Numbered from the stretch's first letter, positions 1 to 8,490 are shown. The stretch is DNA of 37,993 bases from a virus (IMGVR_UViG_3300033886_000045:1-37993); one strand, 5' to 3'. Notes: generated by a model not told the origin, from the sequence alone. Numbers and translations: made by a program.

Positions 1-133
1 CAAGCGGGTTCGCCAGCATCCGTGCTGGCTCAAGCGGGTTCGCCAGCATCCGTGCTGGCTCAAGCGGGTTCGCCAGCATCCGTGCTGGCTCAAGCGGGTT
101 CGCCAGCATCCGTGCTGGCTCAAGCGGAGTGTT
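1..133. repeat. Terminal tandem hairpin array, left copy
   Basis: Four identical 30-bp units (1-120) are followed by a partial fifth (121-127). Each unit carries the inverted repeat GCCAGCA-TCCG-TGCTGGC, a 7-bp stem with a UNCG-class tetraloop. Bases 8-133 are identical to the last 126 bases of the window, so this is the circle join or terminal redundancy. The array forms the leader of the major capsid gene and its last partial unit contributes the GGAG ribosome binding site. The true copy number cannot be known because assemblers collapse such arrays. Confidence 0.9.
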
Positions 134-140
134 CCAAACT

Positions 141-1283
141 ATGGCTGTATCGCTTGAACAACTGCTCAGTTCGCATGTAATCACGCGGGTAATCTCTCGA
201 ATCAAGACGCCGCAGTCCGCGCTGCAAAGCTGGTTCGGGATGTTGCCTGGTGGCCCGAACGTCAATCCTGTTGGTGGCCGACGCACGGGCTGGGACATTT
301 TCGACCGTACCCGGCTGTTGGCCAAGGGCCGCGCGCCTGGCACTGGGCCCGCCAGCAGCGCCCCGCAGGTAATCGGCCACGTGCTGGCCACCATTTACCG
401 CAGCCACGAAAAGATACTGCTCCAGGACGAGCGTCTGTTCCGCACTCGACCGCTGGGACGCGGCTGGGGCGAGGTGGACGTCATGGGCCAGCGGTACGTC
501 GCGGCACAGCAAGCCATGCTGGCGCAGAAGTTCTACAACGTGCGGGAGTTCATGATTAGTCGTATGCTACGCGGCGGCTTCTACCTGCACGCTGTAGGCA
601 ATGACGACCTGTTGCCGTCGGACGTAGCTACCGGCTCTCTGATGACTGTCGATTACCGGGTGCCGTCGGGCAACAAAGGTCGGCTGGATATGCTCGGCGA
701 GGGCAACATCCTCGACACCACCTGGTCCGCCGCCAACACTGACATACCCAAACATCTGTTCTCTATTAACCGTGCGTTCGAGCAACTGCATGGTCGTCCG
801 CTGCGGCATGTGTGGTTGAACAGCAAGATGTTCGCCCACGTGCTGAACAACAACGCTGTCAAGGGGCTGTCCGGTACGGCAAACGTTGTGTTCAGCGAAT
901 GGGCGGCCTCGCCGTACACCAGCGCCGAGGGCGTTCCCGACACAGGCCACACAGTTGTCCTGCGCGGTCTGCCCTGGCTGACCTGGCACGTGTATGACGC
1001 CGGGCTGGAGGTGTGGAACGGCTCCACGTTCGCCTTTACCCAGTTCTTCCCGGACAACTACGCTGCGTTCCTGCCCGACCCAGGCAACGACTGGGTGGAA
1101 TTGCACGAGGGCAGCGAGATTGTACGCGAAAATCTGATGGACCCGGGCACCGAGCGGTACGGACTGTTCGGGTGGAGCGAACCGACCACACAGCCCGCCG
1201 GGTTCGAGTTGATTATGGTCGATAACTGCCTGCCCGCGCTGTACGTACCCAAGTGCGTGGCATGGGGCAACATTGTATTCTGA
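141..1283 (+). CDS. Major capsid protein (lambda gpE-like family)
   Basis: The 380-residue product is the best candidate for the HK97-fold major capsid protein. Size, position directly after the protease/scaffold and decoration genes (across the circle join), and the lack of other large soluble head proteins all point this way. The sequence has the pattern of the phage major capsid protein E family: an N-terminal helical arm, a central region around VDVMGQRYVAAQQAML, and a C-terminal half rich in Trp, Asn and Gly where the gpE-type axial domain would lie. I chose ATG 141 because GGAG at 126-129 sits 11 bases upstream. A GTG at 129 is in frame but overlaps that ribosome binding site. The leader consists of tandem hairpins, which may stabilise this highly expressed mRNA (inference). 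The family assignment is by overall pattern, not a single diagnostic motif. Confidence 0.75.
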   Translation: MAVSLEQLLSSHVITRVISRIKTPQSALQSWFGMLPGGPNVNPVGGRRTGWDIFDRTRLLAKGRAPGTGPASSAPQVIGHVLATIYRSHEKILLQDERLFRTRPLGRGWGEVDVMGQRYVAAQQAMLAQKFYNVREFMISRMLRGGFYLHAVGNDDLLPSDVATGSLMTVDYRVPSGNKGRLDMLGEGNILDTTWSAANTDIPKHLFSINRAFEQLHGRPLRHVWLNSKMFAHVLNNNAVKGLSGTANVVFSEWAASPYTSAEGVPDTGHTVVLRGLPWLTWHVYDAGLEVWNGSTFAFTQFFPDNYAAFLPDPGNDWVELHEGSEIVRENLMDPGTERYGLFGWSEPTTQPAGFELIMVDNCLPALYVPKCVAWGNIVF

Positions 1284-1304
1284 TACACAACTGTGGTAGA
1301 TGCC

Positions 1305-1589
1305 ATGCTGCGGGCTGCGTTGCTAGGCTGTGGGCTGGCTGTTTGTCTGTTCGGGCAGGCCGTACCGCTCGACAACGGCCTGGGGCCACTGAAAGACATG
1401 GGCCTGGGCATAGCCAGTCTGTGCTTCATGGCCTGGCTGTGCAAATACTTCATTTCTGTAGCGCTGCCTGCGAAAGACGCACAGCTTGAACGGCTGTTCA
1501 ACGCCCACCGGCAAGAGGTTACCTTGCTGCTGGAAGAGATACGCGGATTGCGGGAGGCGATAATCGCCCACAAGCACCAGGAGCAGTAG
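1305..1589 (+). CDS. Small membrane protein with C-terminal coiled coil
   Basis: This is a 94-residue product. Residues 1-20 are hydrophobic, a second hydrophobic segment lies near 33-55 (MGLGIASLCFMAWLCKYF), and the last 35 residues are charged with heptad-like Leu spacing (ERLFNAHRQEVTLLLEEI). One or two membrane spans with a charged helical tail resemble small holins or envelope-associated phage proteins, but it lies in the head operon and has no diagnostic motif. An in-frame GTG at 1293 would add four residues. Neither start has a clear ribosome binding site, so the start is uncertain. Only four bases separate its stop from the next gene. Confidence 0.55.
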   Translation: MLRAALLGCGLAVCLFGQAVPLDNGLGPLKDMGLGIASLCFMAWLCKYFISVALPAKDAQLERLFNAHRQEVTLLLEEIRGLREAIIAHKHQEQ

Positions 1590-1592
1590 CCC

Positions 1593-1886
1593 ATGTTCCT
1601 GTCTTCTGGCCTTACGGCAAAGAGCACAACCAACAACGACCCGGTGGAACTGATTGCCGTTCCGGCTGGCTACTACACCAGGCTGATTGTGGCGAACACC
1701 GGTACCAGCCCAGGCTACATCGCCATTGGCCTAACGGCTCCGGCTGCCGACAATGCCTGGCTCTATCTGGAAGGCGGCGGGATAATCGGGCTGGACGGCC
1801 TTCAGATAATCGGCCCGACCAAGGTATGGCTGAAGCGGGTTCCTGACGGTACAGACGTTACCGGCGTCTACGCTGCCTTGTACTAG
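1593..1886 (+). CDS. Small beta-rich virion protein, unknown
   Basis: A 97-residue protein without charged runs, rich in Gly, Thr, Val and Ile in alternating patterns (PVELIAVPAGYYTRLIVANTG), as expected of a small beta-barrel. Its position between the capsid gene and the connector genes suggests a virion component such as a head decoration or fibre-base protein. The start ATG has GGAG about ten bases upstream, overlapping the end of the preceding gene. Residues 37-62 (a TSPGYIAIG-like strand, a turn, then AWLYLEGG) resemble the receptor- or fibre-type domains often found next to the downstream gene's family. No enzymatic motif is visible. Confidence 0.55.
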   Translation: MFLSSGLTAKSTTNNDPVELIAVPAGYYTRLIVANTGTSPGYIAIGLTAPAADNAWLYLEGGGIIGLDGLQIIGPTKVWLKRVPDGTDVTGVYAALY

Positions 1887-1892
1887 ACAACC

Positions 1893-2684
1893 ATGTTTGC
1901 TTACCCAATATCATTAGTTCGTCGCGGCAGCGTCGGCCACCTGGGCCAGCGCAACCGGTACAACCTCGTCTGGGAAGGTGCAGCCGGGCCGCCGCCCGAC
2001 CCGCGCGGCGAATACTCAATCGACCTGCAGACGCACCGCCTTTACCCGAGCAGTGTTCCTATTGCCAGCCGCCAGTATCCGACCCGCGAGGCTTGGGGCG
2101 GCATCTGCATTGGCCAGAACAACGCCGCTGGCGACTGGGCGACAGCCATCGGCTACACGAACGACTCCTGCTACGAAGCCTCCTTCGGTTGCGGCTGGCA
2201 CACGCACGCATACACATCCGGCATGTTTGCCTACGGCAGCGGGGCTTTTGTCTCTCCCGGCGATTGCCAATGGACGTTGACCGTCCTGAAGGCCCAGACC
2301 ACCGACGCCACACCGGCAGAAGTCACTACAGGGGCCTATCTGCCCCATTCACCCAAGACGCGCATCTTGTGGGGAACAGGGCGAAAGACCTACGATTGCC
2401 TCATCCGTATCGTCGGTCGCCGGGTCGGTACTGCTGAATGCGCGTCGTTCTGGCGACGTTGCCTGGTAACGCAGGACAGTGCCGTGGGAGGACAGATGAT
2501 TGGCAGCATCCAGACGGTTGGCACCGATTACAACCCGAATGGCTTCGGGACGCCTAGCATCGACGTGACCGCTGACCCGCCGCACAATGCCTGGCGCATC
2601 CGCGTACAGGTTACTGGCAAGGCGGGCGCCACTGTCCGCTGGACGGTGGCGATGGAGATACTGGAAGTAGCCGATACTCCCTAG
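1893..2684 (+). CDS. Virion appendage protein with YadA-like head repeats
   Basis: A 263-residue probable fibre or appendage protein. Residues about 70-120 show trimeric-adhesin-head-type periodicity (AxAxGxxSxA: GDWATAIGYTNDSCYEASFG, then SGMFAYGSGAFV). They are followed directly by a C-terminal module beginning GDCQWTLTVLKAQTTDATP and ending in the strand AWRIRVQVTGKAGATVRW. That combination, a beta-helical or head-repeat stalk followed by the QTTDATP module, recurs at the ends of phage tail-fibre and capsid-appendage proteins in my knowledge of these families. Several Cys residues (C72, C93, C99 region) are unusual for a phage fibre. Placement right after the head genes suggests head-associated fibres, though a tail location is possible. 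Confidence 0.6.
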   Translation: MFAYPISLVRRGSVGHLGQRNRYNLVWEGAAGPPPDPRGEYSIDLQTHRLYPSSVPIASRQYPTREAWGGICIGQNNAAGDWATAIGYTNDSCYEASFGCGWHTHAYTSGMFAYGSGAFVSPGDCQWTLTVLKAQTTDATPAEVTTGAYLPHSPKTRILWGTGRKTYDCLIRIVGRRVGTAECASFWRRCLVTQDSAVGGQMIGSIQTVGTDYNPNGFGTPSIDVTADPPHNAWRIRVQVTGKAGATVRWTVAMEILEVADTP

Positions 2685-2705
2685 CTGGCTGACAGGATTG
2701 CGGCT

Positions 2706-3194
2706 GTGGCCGTCTACACGTCCAAAGAAGAGATTGAAACCCTGTTCGGCATTGCTGGTGTGGTCAACCGGGCAAACGATATACCACGGGAGAAAGCAGA
2801 CCAGTTCTGGGCCAGTCTATGCGAAACCGCTTCCAGAGAAATCGACCTGTATCTGGAGCGTTTCTACGCACCCGAAGACCTGGCTACGCACAGGCTGGTT
2901 CGCTACTGGACGACGCTCGTCGCCTGTCATCTGCTGTCCGAACGGCGTGGCAATCCGGCCCAGTTCGCCGCCCGCTACGAACGTATACTGGACATGCTGC
3001 AGCAGATTTACCTGGGCATACGGCAGGTTCCTGGCCTGCCGCTGAAGGCCGAACTGGCTCCGGCCATGTCCAATCTGCGGATAGACGACCGGTTTGCTGT
3101 CCACAAAATCCGCGTCGTTCCGCAGATTTCCGTAGGCCGCTCGTACCCTGGCCAGCAAATAGACCCCTCCTACTTGTGGGAGATGTACTGGTAG
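2706..3194 (+). CDS. Head-tail connector, Mu gp36-like (DUF1320)
   Basis: The 162-residue product begins with the typical adaptor pattern: a YTSKEEIETLFG opening, then helices with REIDLYLERFYAPEDLATHRLVRYWTTLVACHLL. DUF1320/gp6-like connectors bind the portal and form the ring between head and tail, and this family has the same helical core with a buried R..D.YL motif. The start is GTG with AGGA eight bases upstream; no upstream ATG is available. The gene follows the appendage gene and precedes another neck-type gene, which matches the order connector, tail completion, tail terminator in Mu-like and siphovirus modules. Family membership is inferred from the opening motif and position. Confidence 0.6.
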   Translation: MAVYTSKEEIETLFGIAGVVNRANDIPREKADQFWASLCETASREIDLYLERFYAPEDLATHRLVRYWTTLVACHLLSERRGNPAQFAARYERILDMLQQIYLGIRQVPGLPLKAELAPAMSNLRIDDRFAVHKIRVVPQISVGRSYPGQQIDPSYLWEMYW

Positions 3195-3207
3195 ACCGCA
3201 CTGTGCT

Positions 3208-3861
3208 GTGCCTGCTTATCAGCATATTACGGTATACCGCACACGGCCTGGCCGCAGCCAGGCGTATGTCTGGCGTTACGTACTGGCCAGGGCAGTGGCC
3301 AATCTGCTAGACACTATCTACAAGCAGGCCTGCGCAAAATCTCTTGGCCAGCCCGACATCGCCGATATACGCTGGAAACAGCTGCTACCGCAGACGAAAG
3401 CCTACCGACCGGACGTTCCCCGCTACGGGCCGAACAAACGCCGCCCGCTGTTGACCCGCGCCCAGGACGCACTGTGGCGTGCTGTGTTCGCCAAACACCT
3501 GGTACGCTGCGAAGACCCGACCGAAGCCGCTCGACTGGCCTGGGGACTTGTCAAGTCCCGCGGTGGCCAGACGTTGATTGGGCTGTACGGCAACCGGTTT
3601 GTACCAATCATGTACCGCACAGGCCGGTTGCTGGGCAGCCTCAAGCCTGGTCAGGTCATTGACGACCGTTATGTACCGCCTACAGTTGACCAGCACGTAC
3701 GGCTGACCGGCCAGCAGGCGCAAATCACTTTCCGCGTCCCTTATCTGCTCTATCAGCACAAGACCCGTCCGTTGTGGCCTGCCGACCTCAGCCCCTGGAT
3801 GGCCGACGCCATGTCGCGTGCGATGGCCGATGCTTTTCGCGCCGGGCTGGTGGTAGAATAA
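3208..3861 (+). CDS. Putative tail completion or neck protein
   Basis: A 217-residue basic protein starting at GTG 3208. The N-terminal half is helical and rich in Arg and Lys, and the C-terminal half has beta-type segments (HVRLTGQQAQITFRVPYLLYQHKTRPLWP) ending with a short helix. The C-terminal pattern, a strand followed by PYLLYQH..T.PLWP, resembles the end of Mu gpG/HK97 gp10-like virion morphogenesis proteins, in which an xPYAxxHQFG-type signature precedes the last strand. Location between a gp36-like connector and a probable terminator supports a neck role. I could not recognise it with certainty. It ends just before an inverted member of the dispersed hairpin family. Confidence 0.45.
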   Translation: MPAYQHITVYRTRPGRSQAYVWRYVLARAVANLLDTIYKQACAKSLGQPDIADIRWKQLLPQTKAYRPDVPRYGPNKRRPLLTRAQDALWRAVFAKHLVRCEDPTEAARLAWGLVKSRGGQTLIGLYGNRFVPIMYRTGRLLGSLKPGQVIDDRYVPPTVDQHVRLTGQQAQITFRVPYLLYQHKTRPLWPADLSPWMADAMSRAMADAFRAGLVVE

Positions 3862-3878
3862 AGGTTAGGTACAATCCA

Positions 3879-3903
3879 ATGAGCTAGCGCGGATGCTAGC
3901 CAG
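3879..3903 (-). repeat. Dispersed hairpin repeat, inverted copy
   Basis: Read on the minus strand, this is GCTGGCTAGCATCCGCGCTAGCTC-like, the family consensus in opposite orientation. It lies between the stop of the neck gene (3861) and the ribosome binding site of the next gene. It is the only copy seen in this orientation. Confidence 0.7.
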
Positions 3904-3925
3904 CACCTTCCGGAGCACTGTGGCG

Positions 3926-4450
3926 ATGAGCATGAGAGCGCTGCTAACGGCAGTCAAAGACGTGCTGGCTGAACGGCTGATGCTCACCCATTGGCAAGAC
4001 ATCGGCATACACGAGGACGGTATGCCGCCGCCCTTGATGGGCCAGCGGTACGTAGCCGTACATCCGATGGGCGAATCTCCTTTTGCAACGTTTGAACTGG
4101 CCACAGCCGTAGCCTACCATTTCGCCGTTACCGTTACGTGGCGCATTGCGGCGTATCCGAAAGACTGGCGGTTTGCTAACCTGCTGGGAGACGTTGAACC
4201 GTTTCTCAGCAAAATCAGACATGCAATCGACGACAGCTACCAGGTGCTGATGGCAGCCAACGATAACATAGACGATATGGAGGAAGACGAGCACCCACAG
4301 GGCTTCATTACCCCGCCGCGCTGGCTGGGAACCGACGCCCCTGTGATACAAGGCAGCGACTGGCTGCTGTCGCCCAGCGTTCCGCAAGACAACGCTTTTC
4401 TGGTAGTCAGAATGAACTTTGGAGAGGCCAAGCGTATTTTCCCGCACTAA
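3926..4450 (+). CDS. Putative tail terminator / minor tail protein
   Basis: A 174-residue product. I chose ATG 3926 because GGAG at 3912-3915 sits ten bases upstream. An in-frame ATG at 3893 lies inside the hairpin repeat and would only translate repeat sequence. The protein opens with the helix MRALLTAVKDVLAERL, as tail terminator and DUF1834/gp37-type proteins do, and continues with mixed alpha-beta segments (TAVAYHFAVTVTWRIAAYP) and an acidic loop (IDDMEEDEHPQGF). Its place directly before the tail tube gene is the classical location of the terminator gene. No motif proves this. Confidence 0.45.
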   Translation: MSMRALLTAVKDVLAERLMLTHWQDIGIHEDGMPPPLMGQRYVAVHPMGESPFATFELATAVAYHFAVTVTWRIAAYPKDWRFANLLGDVEPFLSKIRHAIDDSYQVLMAANDNIDDMEEDEHPQGFITPPRWLGTDAPVIQGSDWLLSPSVPQDNAFLVVRMNFGEAKRIFPH

Positions 4451-4462
4451 AGGAAGACGGTC

Positions 4463-5011
4463 ATGTTTGTTGCCGGCCCATACACAATTCGAGCCTGTTA
4501 CGCCAGCGCGTTTCCTGCCGGGCTGAAGCTGTTGGGCGTAGTAGAAAGCGGCTTTGAACTGGACTTTACCCACGACGTGGAACCCGTTGTCGGCGACAAT
4601 CTAGGTACGTCAATCCAGGACGGCATTTACCGCGGCACAAACTGTTTCCTGCAGTTCCAGTTGAACGAGTACCACCAGACGTCGGACGCTAACCATTTCG
4701 GGCTGAACGCACTGGCCTGGCCGTATGGCCAGCCGTCCGGCGGATTGCCGCTGTGGGGTTCACTGGGGATACTTGGCAATCTGGCCAGCAACTTTTCTCT
4801 GGCCCTTCAGTTGACCGCTCTGCCTGGCAGTCCGGCGGAAACCGCTGGCCCAGTGGTGGTACGCGCCAAACGGGCTATTCTGGCCCCTGGGTTTCCGATA
4901 CGTCTGTTGTTCGCCACTACGTTGCGAACCATACCGCTGCGGTTCCAACTGTTGCCCTACTTGAACCAGGGCGAAAACTTCCTCCGCTTCTTCCAATTCG
5001 ACTCCCAGTAG
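4463..5011 (+). CDS. Major tail (tube) protein
   Basis: A 182-residue beta-rich protein with the layout of tail tube proteins: an opening strand, then FELDFTHDVEPVVGDNLGTS followed by IQDGIYRGTNCFLQFQLNEY. In tube proteins a D..G...D.I..G motif precedes the strand that builds the inner beta barrel, and the match here is good. It lies directly before the tape-measure candidate and after the terminator candidate, as expected. AGGAAGACGG precedes the ATG. A tube protein implies a long-tailed virion (sipho- or myovirus). No sheath gene is visible, so siphovirus is the simpler inference. Confidence 0.65.
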   Translation: MFVAGPYTIRACYASAFPAGLKLLGVVESGFELDFTHDVEPVVGDNLGTSIQDGIYRGTNCFLQFQLNEYHQTSDANHFGLNALAWPYGQPSGGLPLWGSLGILGNLASNFSLALQLTALPGSPAETAGPVVVRAKRAILAPGFPIRLLFATTLRTIPLRFQLLPYLNQGENFLRFFQFDSQ

Positions 5012-5021
5012 CTGGCTCTGT

Positions 5022-6125
5022 ATGGCTGAGCAGAAGATTGTTGTCGAATTGAAAGGCCCGCTGGCTGCCCCACAGGAATACGCAGCCCCACGAGGCGTAT
5101 GGAAAGATTTTCCCTACCGCACGTGGCGCTCAGAGGTTCGGCGGTACCACAAGCAACAGTACGAAACCGAGTACCAGGAAGCGCTTGAGTCCATCCGTCA
5201 ACAGTGGATTAAAGCAGGACTGGTAGGCGACATCGCCCACGAGGACATTATAGCCGAATTGCTTCGCCGCCGGGGCATACGACAACGGGATATTCCCCTG
5301 CCAGAAAAACCGGTCATGGCCGAACTGGCCGAACGGCGCGGGATACTCGGTACGCTGGCCAGCACCGGGGCTATGCAGGGCGCGTTCCAGCAAATCGTAC
5401 AACAAATGTTGCATACCGCCCCGACGGCTGTAGCGGCTGGCGTCGGTGCGGCAACCGGCTCGCCACTGCTCGGCTCGATAGCCGGTACAGCAACTGGCGG
5501 TCTTGTGCAAGCTGCGGCCGGCGCTGGCCCGATTGGCATGGCCGTTGTCGGTGCGATTGGCGGCGTGGTGTTCGCAGCCAAGGCGTTGAAGGAAGTCTTT
5601 GACACGTTGCGTGCCACAGCCAGCCAGCTAGCCAGCAGCATCGCATCCGTTTCCGGCCCGGTGGCAGCGGCGTTCGCCCAGGCCGAAGTTACACAGTTCG
5701 CCGCCATACAACGGCGCAGCGCCGTGCTGGGTACAACGGCCGCCGGGTACATTGCCGCCCAGGCAAGACAGGAGGCGGCGTGGGAAGACTTGAAAACCAG
5801 CGTCGGCGAGTTGCTGATACCGATTGCCCGCGATGTCGAGAAGTCGATACGCGGATTGTGGCTGTTGTTGAAAGAGGCCGTCGAGTGGCTCAAAGACACG
5901 TGGAATACAGAACTGGCCCGTGTTGTCTTCAAAGCGCTACAGCTTGTGTTCCCCGCCTACGGGATACTGAAGAATATACTGGACGGACTCAAGTGGGTAG
6001 CTGAAAAACTGGGGAAAGAAAAAGAAGAAGAGGCAGACATAGCCAACGTGCGGCTGGTGTTCGCAGCGATTGAACAGGGCGTACGCGGCGTAAAAGAGCG
6101 GCGGCAGGGTGGAGGGGTATTCTAA
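5022..6125 (+). CDS. Short tape-measure-like protein
   Basis: The 367-residue product has a charged helical N-terminus (about 1-100), a long hydrophobic Ala/Gly-rich central segment (about 115-215, for example GATGSPLLGSIAGTATGGLV), and a helical C-terminus ending in Lys/Glu runs. Tape-measure proteins carry exactly such a central membrane-active region and follow the tube gene. At roughly 1.5 angstrom per residue, 367 residues would set a tail of only about 55 nm, short for a siphovirus. Alternatively the protein is a minor tail protein and the tail is short. Stop TAA and the next ATG overlap by one base (TAATG), suggesting translational coupling. Confidence 0.55.
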   Translation: MAEQKIVVELKGPLAAPQEYAAPRGVWKDFPYRTWRSEVRRYHKQQYETEYQEALESIRQQWIKAGLVGDIAHEDIIAELLRRRGIRQRDIPLPEKPVMAELAERRGILGTLASTGAMQGAFQQIVQQMLHTAPTAVAAGVGAATGSPLLGSIAGTATGGLVQAAAGAGPIGMAVVGAIGGVVFAAKALKEVFDTLRATASQLASSIASVSGPVAAAFAQAEVTQFAAIQRRSAVLGTTAAGYIAAQARQEAAWEDLKTSVGELLIPIARDVEKSIRGLWLLLKEAVEWLKDTWNTELARVVFKALQLVFPAYGILKNILDGLKWVAEKLGKEKEEEADIANVRLVFAAIEQGVRGVKERRQGGGVF

Positions 6126-7939
6126 TGCCCACAGGCATCGACACAGGCAACATTGTCGAATACGCCGGGTTCCGCTTTCCGCCCGCCTCGCGTGTCAACT
6201 TGTCTGTGGAACCGGTCTACGATACATCGCAACGTTGCGTCAAGTACTACAACTACAACCTTCAAGTATCCGCCTTTCTGACTGTGCATGACCTGCCCAA
6301 CCCGCTCAGCCCGGACATGGGGTTGTACGAAATCCAACAGCGGCTGCTGCGGGCTGGCCAGCTACTGCGTCTGTCGCGCGGACTGGGCGTATATCCAGTC
6401 CCGATTAATGAGGTCTACCCTGACCAGGTAATCGGCTTCGGCCCATTGCCTCGACATCTGCACGTCCAGCCGCTTGGCTCTACGCTGGCTTTTCTGCTGA
6501 CGTGGGAGTGCCAGTTCGCCTTGCCACTGCTGGAGGTCAACCGCACCAGCGGCGACGGGTTGCTGGAAGGCACCTACATGGTTTCCTGGGGGATAGACCA
6601 CCGTGGGCTGACAACGCGCACCGTATCCGGCCGGATAGAAGTATGGGCGTATCGGCACCTGGCGAACTTCAACGTCGAGCGGATAGCCGACGCTTTGCGC
6701 GAGCGTATCAGCATACCCATAGCCAGCGGTTTTCGCCGACAGTCGCAATCCTTCCAGATGAGCGAAGACCGCCGCTGGTTGCACTTCACCATTACAGACG
6801 TGGAGTTGCCCAGCCGGTGGGCCTTTCCGCCGGGCGTTGCCAATCTGCACGTCGAGCATCGTATCTACAACTACCAGCCCAGTCAGTTGTTGCCTTCCAG
6901 CGGAGCGATTATCTGGCGCGGGGAAATCAGCGCTTCTGCGGAACTGTGGCCCAATGAAGCCCCGGCCAGTCTGTGGGCGATTCTGTGGGGCGTCATACGC
7001 AGCCGACTGGACGCTATAGACCATTGGGCGCAGACGCACCAGGTAGAAGCCCCGGCGGGCGGCAAGACAGAAGGCAGGCCGGAGGAGTATACACGCCAAC
7101 GCCCCTTGTTCCTGATACGCACCATGTCGCTGGCCGAACAGGTCTACGAACTGGCTGGCTCCATGTCAATCGCTTACGACCTGCAGGCCCCGCTGGGCGC
7201 GGCGTGGGAAGCCAACGCGCTGTCCACAGAGCCGAAAGGCAAAGACGGCAAGCCGCTGACGTGGGATGACTGGTACAACAGCGCGGCTGGCCGCCACCGC
7301 GCCTGGAGCATCCGTGGCATAGCCGGTGCGGGCACCTACAGCCGACAGGACGGCATCATCTACCCAGGGTATCCGGGTCTTGTGGGGCCGGAGTTGTTCA
7401 GTCATGGGCTGATTACGGAGTTTTTCAAACGGGAGCGAGAGCGTACGCTGCGGCCTTTCCGACCGCCTCCAAAAGACAGCAGCTACTGGCACTATGAACT
7501 GGTGGTGAAGCTGGACGAACAGGCCAAAACAATCGACCACCCGATTCTGTCCGAGGTACAGAAGCAGATACGTGGAAACGCTATCTGGAATGACCTGGGG
7601 AAACGACCGGGGCATATTGTCTTGATAGGTGAGGCCGAGCGAGTCGGATACGATATACCAGACAATGAAAGGGCTATTATCAAGCTCAGCGTCAATGCGC
7701 CGAATAACTGTAGGCTCCAGCTAGTGTATGGCCACGTTTCCCCCTTGCCCAAACGCACTACGTTGTCTGGTACAATGAACCGTGTGTGCTGGCTACGCAT
7801 CTACCTGGCAACCGGGCCGTTGGAGAGGCTCAACACGTTGGGGGACTTCCTGGAGCTAGACCAGTTACCAACGCAACACGCCGCCCGGTTTGCCAACATG
7901 TTCAACCAGTATGCAATACCCAACACGTGGAAACGGTAG
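6125..7939 (+). CDS. Large tail/baseplate protein, unknown family
   Basis: A 604-residue protein translationally coupled to the preceding gene. It contains many beta-type segments and few motifs. The region around 20-60 (RVNLSVEPVYDTSQRCVKYYNYNLQVSAF, shortened here to RVNLSVEPVYDTS) and 270-290 (ASAELWPNEAPASLWAI) suggest repeated immunoglobulin-like or hub-type domains. Its size and position after the tape-measure candidate fit a distal tail, baseplate hub or tail-tip protein. I do not recognise the family. An alternative is a virion enzyme with a divergent fold, but no catalytic signature is visible. Confidence 0.5.
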   Translation: MPTGIDTGNIVEYAGFRFPPASRVNLSVEPVYDTSQRCVKYYNYNLQVSAFLTVHDLPNPLSPDMGLYEIQQRLLRAGQLLRLSRGLGVYPVPINEVYPDQVIGFGPLPRHLHVQPLGSTLAFLLTWECQFALPLLEVNRTSGDGLLEGTYMVSWGIDHRGLTTRTVSGRIEVWAYRHLANFNVERIADALRERISIPIASGFRRQSQSFQMSEDRRWLHFTITDVELPSRWAFPPGVANLHVEHRIYNYQPSQLLPSSGAIIWRGEISASAELWPNEAPASLWAILWGVIRSRLDAIDHWAQTHQVEAPAGGKTEGRPEEYTRQRPLFLIRTMSLAEQVYELAGSMSIAYDLQAPLGAAWEANALSTEPKGKDGKPLTWDDWYNSAAGRHRAWSIRGIAGAGTYSRQDGIIYPGYPGLVGPELFSHGLITEFFKRERERTLRPFRPPPKDSSYWHYELVVKLDEQAKTIDHPILSEVQKQIRGNAIWNDLGKRPGHIVLIGEAERVGYDIPDNERAIIKLSVNAPNNCRLQLVYGHVSPLPKRTTLSGTMNRVCWLRIYLATGPLERLNTLGDFLELDQLPTQHAARFANMFNQYAIPNTWKR

Positions 7940-7954
7940 GAGGCGGTACACAAC

Positions 7955-8269
7955 ATGACCACACCAAGGCTGGTTCAATTGGACGACTGGACCGTAGAGA
8001 TACGTACCAGTTCCGGACAGAGCGTAGCAGTCGATTGGTTCGAGATTGTATTGATGGTCAGTCGGCTGGAAACCCCGCTGGCTGGCAGCACTGAACTGCG
8101 TCCGTTTCCACAGTGGTGGCCGGAGCTACAGGCCTGGCTGCGCGAACGATACAACCTTGACCTGTCGGCAGGCGAGGTCTACCAGCTATACACAGCGGTG
8201 ATGAACCTGTGGGAGGCTAAAAAAAACAATCCCGGCAGCACGCCGACGTTGCCTTCTGGTACAAACTGA
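7955..8269 (+). CDS. Tail assembly chaperone, short form (gpG-like)
   Basis: This 104-residue frame is preceded by AGGAGG with ideal spacing. Near its 3' end, 8221-8227 reads A AAA AAC in register, a canonical -1 slippery heptamer. The -1 frame then stays open for 87 codons to 8490. A short protein plus a -1 frameshifted extension is the hallmark of siphovirus tail assembly chaperones (lambda gpG/gpGT), which bind the tape-measure protein during tail assembly. The sequence has the small acidic helical character of these chaperones (SAGEVYQLYTAVMNLWEAKK). It is odd that it lies after the tape-measure candidate and directly before the portal rather than between tube and tape measure. Confidence 0.65.
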   Translation: MTTPRLVQLDDWTVEIRTSSGQSVAVDWFEIVLMVSRLETPLAGSTELRPFPQWWPELQAWLRERYNLDLSAGEVYQLYTAVMNLWEAKKNNPGSTPTLPSGTN

Positions 8270-8490
8270 ACCCGTGGCGGCTGGAAGACTGGCAACTGAA
8301 GCTGCTACATGATGAATTGCCTCGACTGATTGCCTGGCAGAAGCTGGAACAGCTTGAACGCCCTGCTGACGAAAACCGCCTATATGACCTGGTGTTGCTG
8401 GCCACAGGCGACAAACAGGCGGCGGAGAAGGCCCGCCTGGCGTTTCTGGACTACCTGGTACGGGTGTCAACAACAAAGACTGCCCTCTAA
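7955..8490 (+). CDS. Tail assembly chaperone, -1 frameshift product (gpGT-like)
   Basis: Reading 7955-8227, then slipping back one base on A AAA AAC (8221-8227) and continuing at C8227 gives a 178-residue fusion ending with TAA at 8488-8490. The -1 frame has normal codon use and encodes a compact helical domain (residues ADVAFWYKLNPWRLEDWQLK and RPADENRLYDLVLLATGDKQ). It has no start codon or ribosome binding site of its own near its beginning, which supports expression by frameshifting. Without this product the 220 bases between the short form and the portal gene would be unused. Frameshift efficiency is unknown. Confidence 0.65.
8221..8227 (+). promoter_or_regulatory. -1 ribosomal frameshift site A AAA AAC
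   Basis: The heptamer is in the correct phase of the upstream frame (codons AAA then AAC), within a run of eight A residues at 8219-8226. The zero-frame stop lies 42 bases downstream. Confidence 0.7.

Noticed and set aside
1305-1589. Holin of the lysis system
   Set aside because: It has membrane segments but sits in the head operon. The gene at 28139 next to a lipoprotein and peptidase is a better holin candidate.
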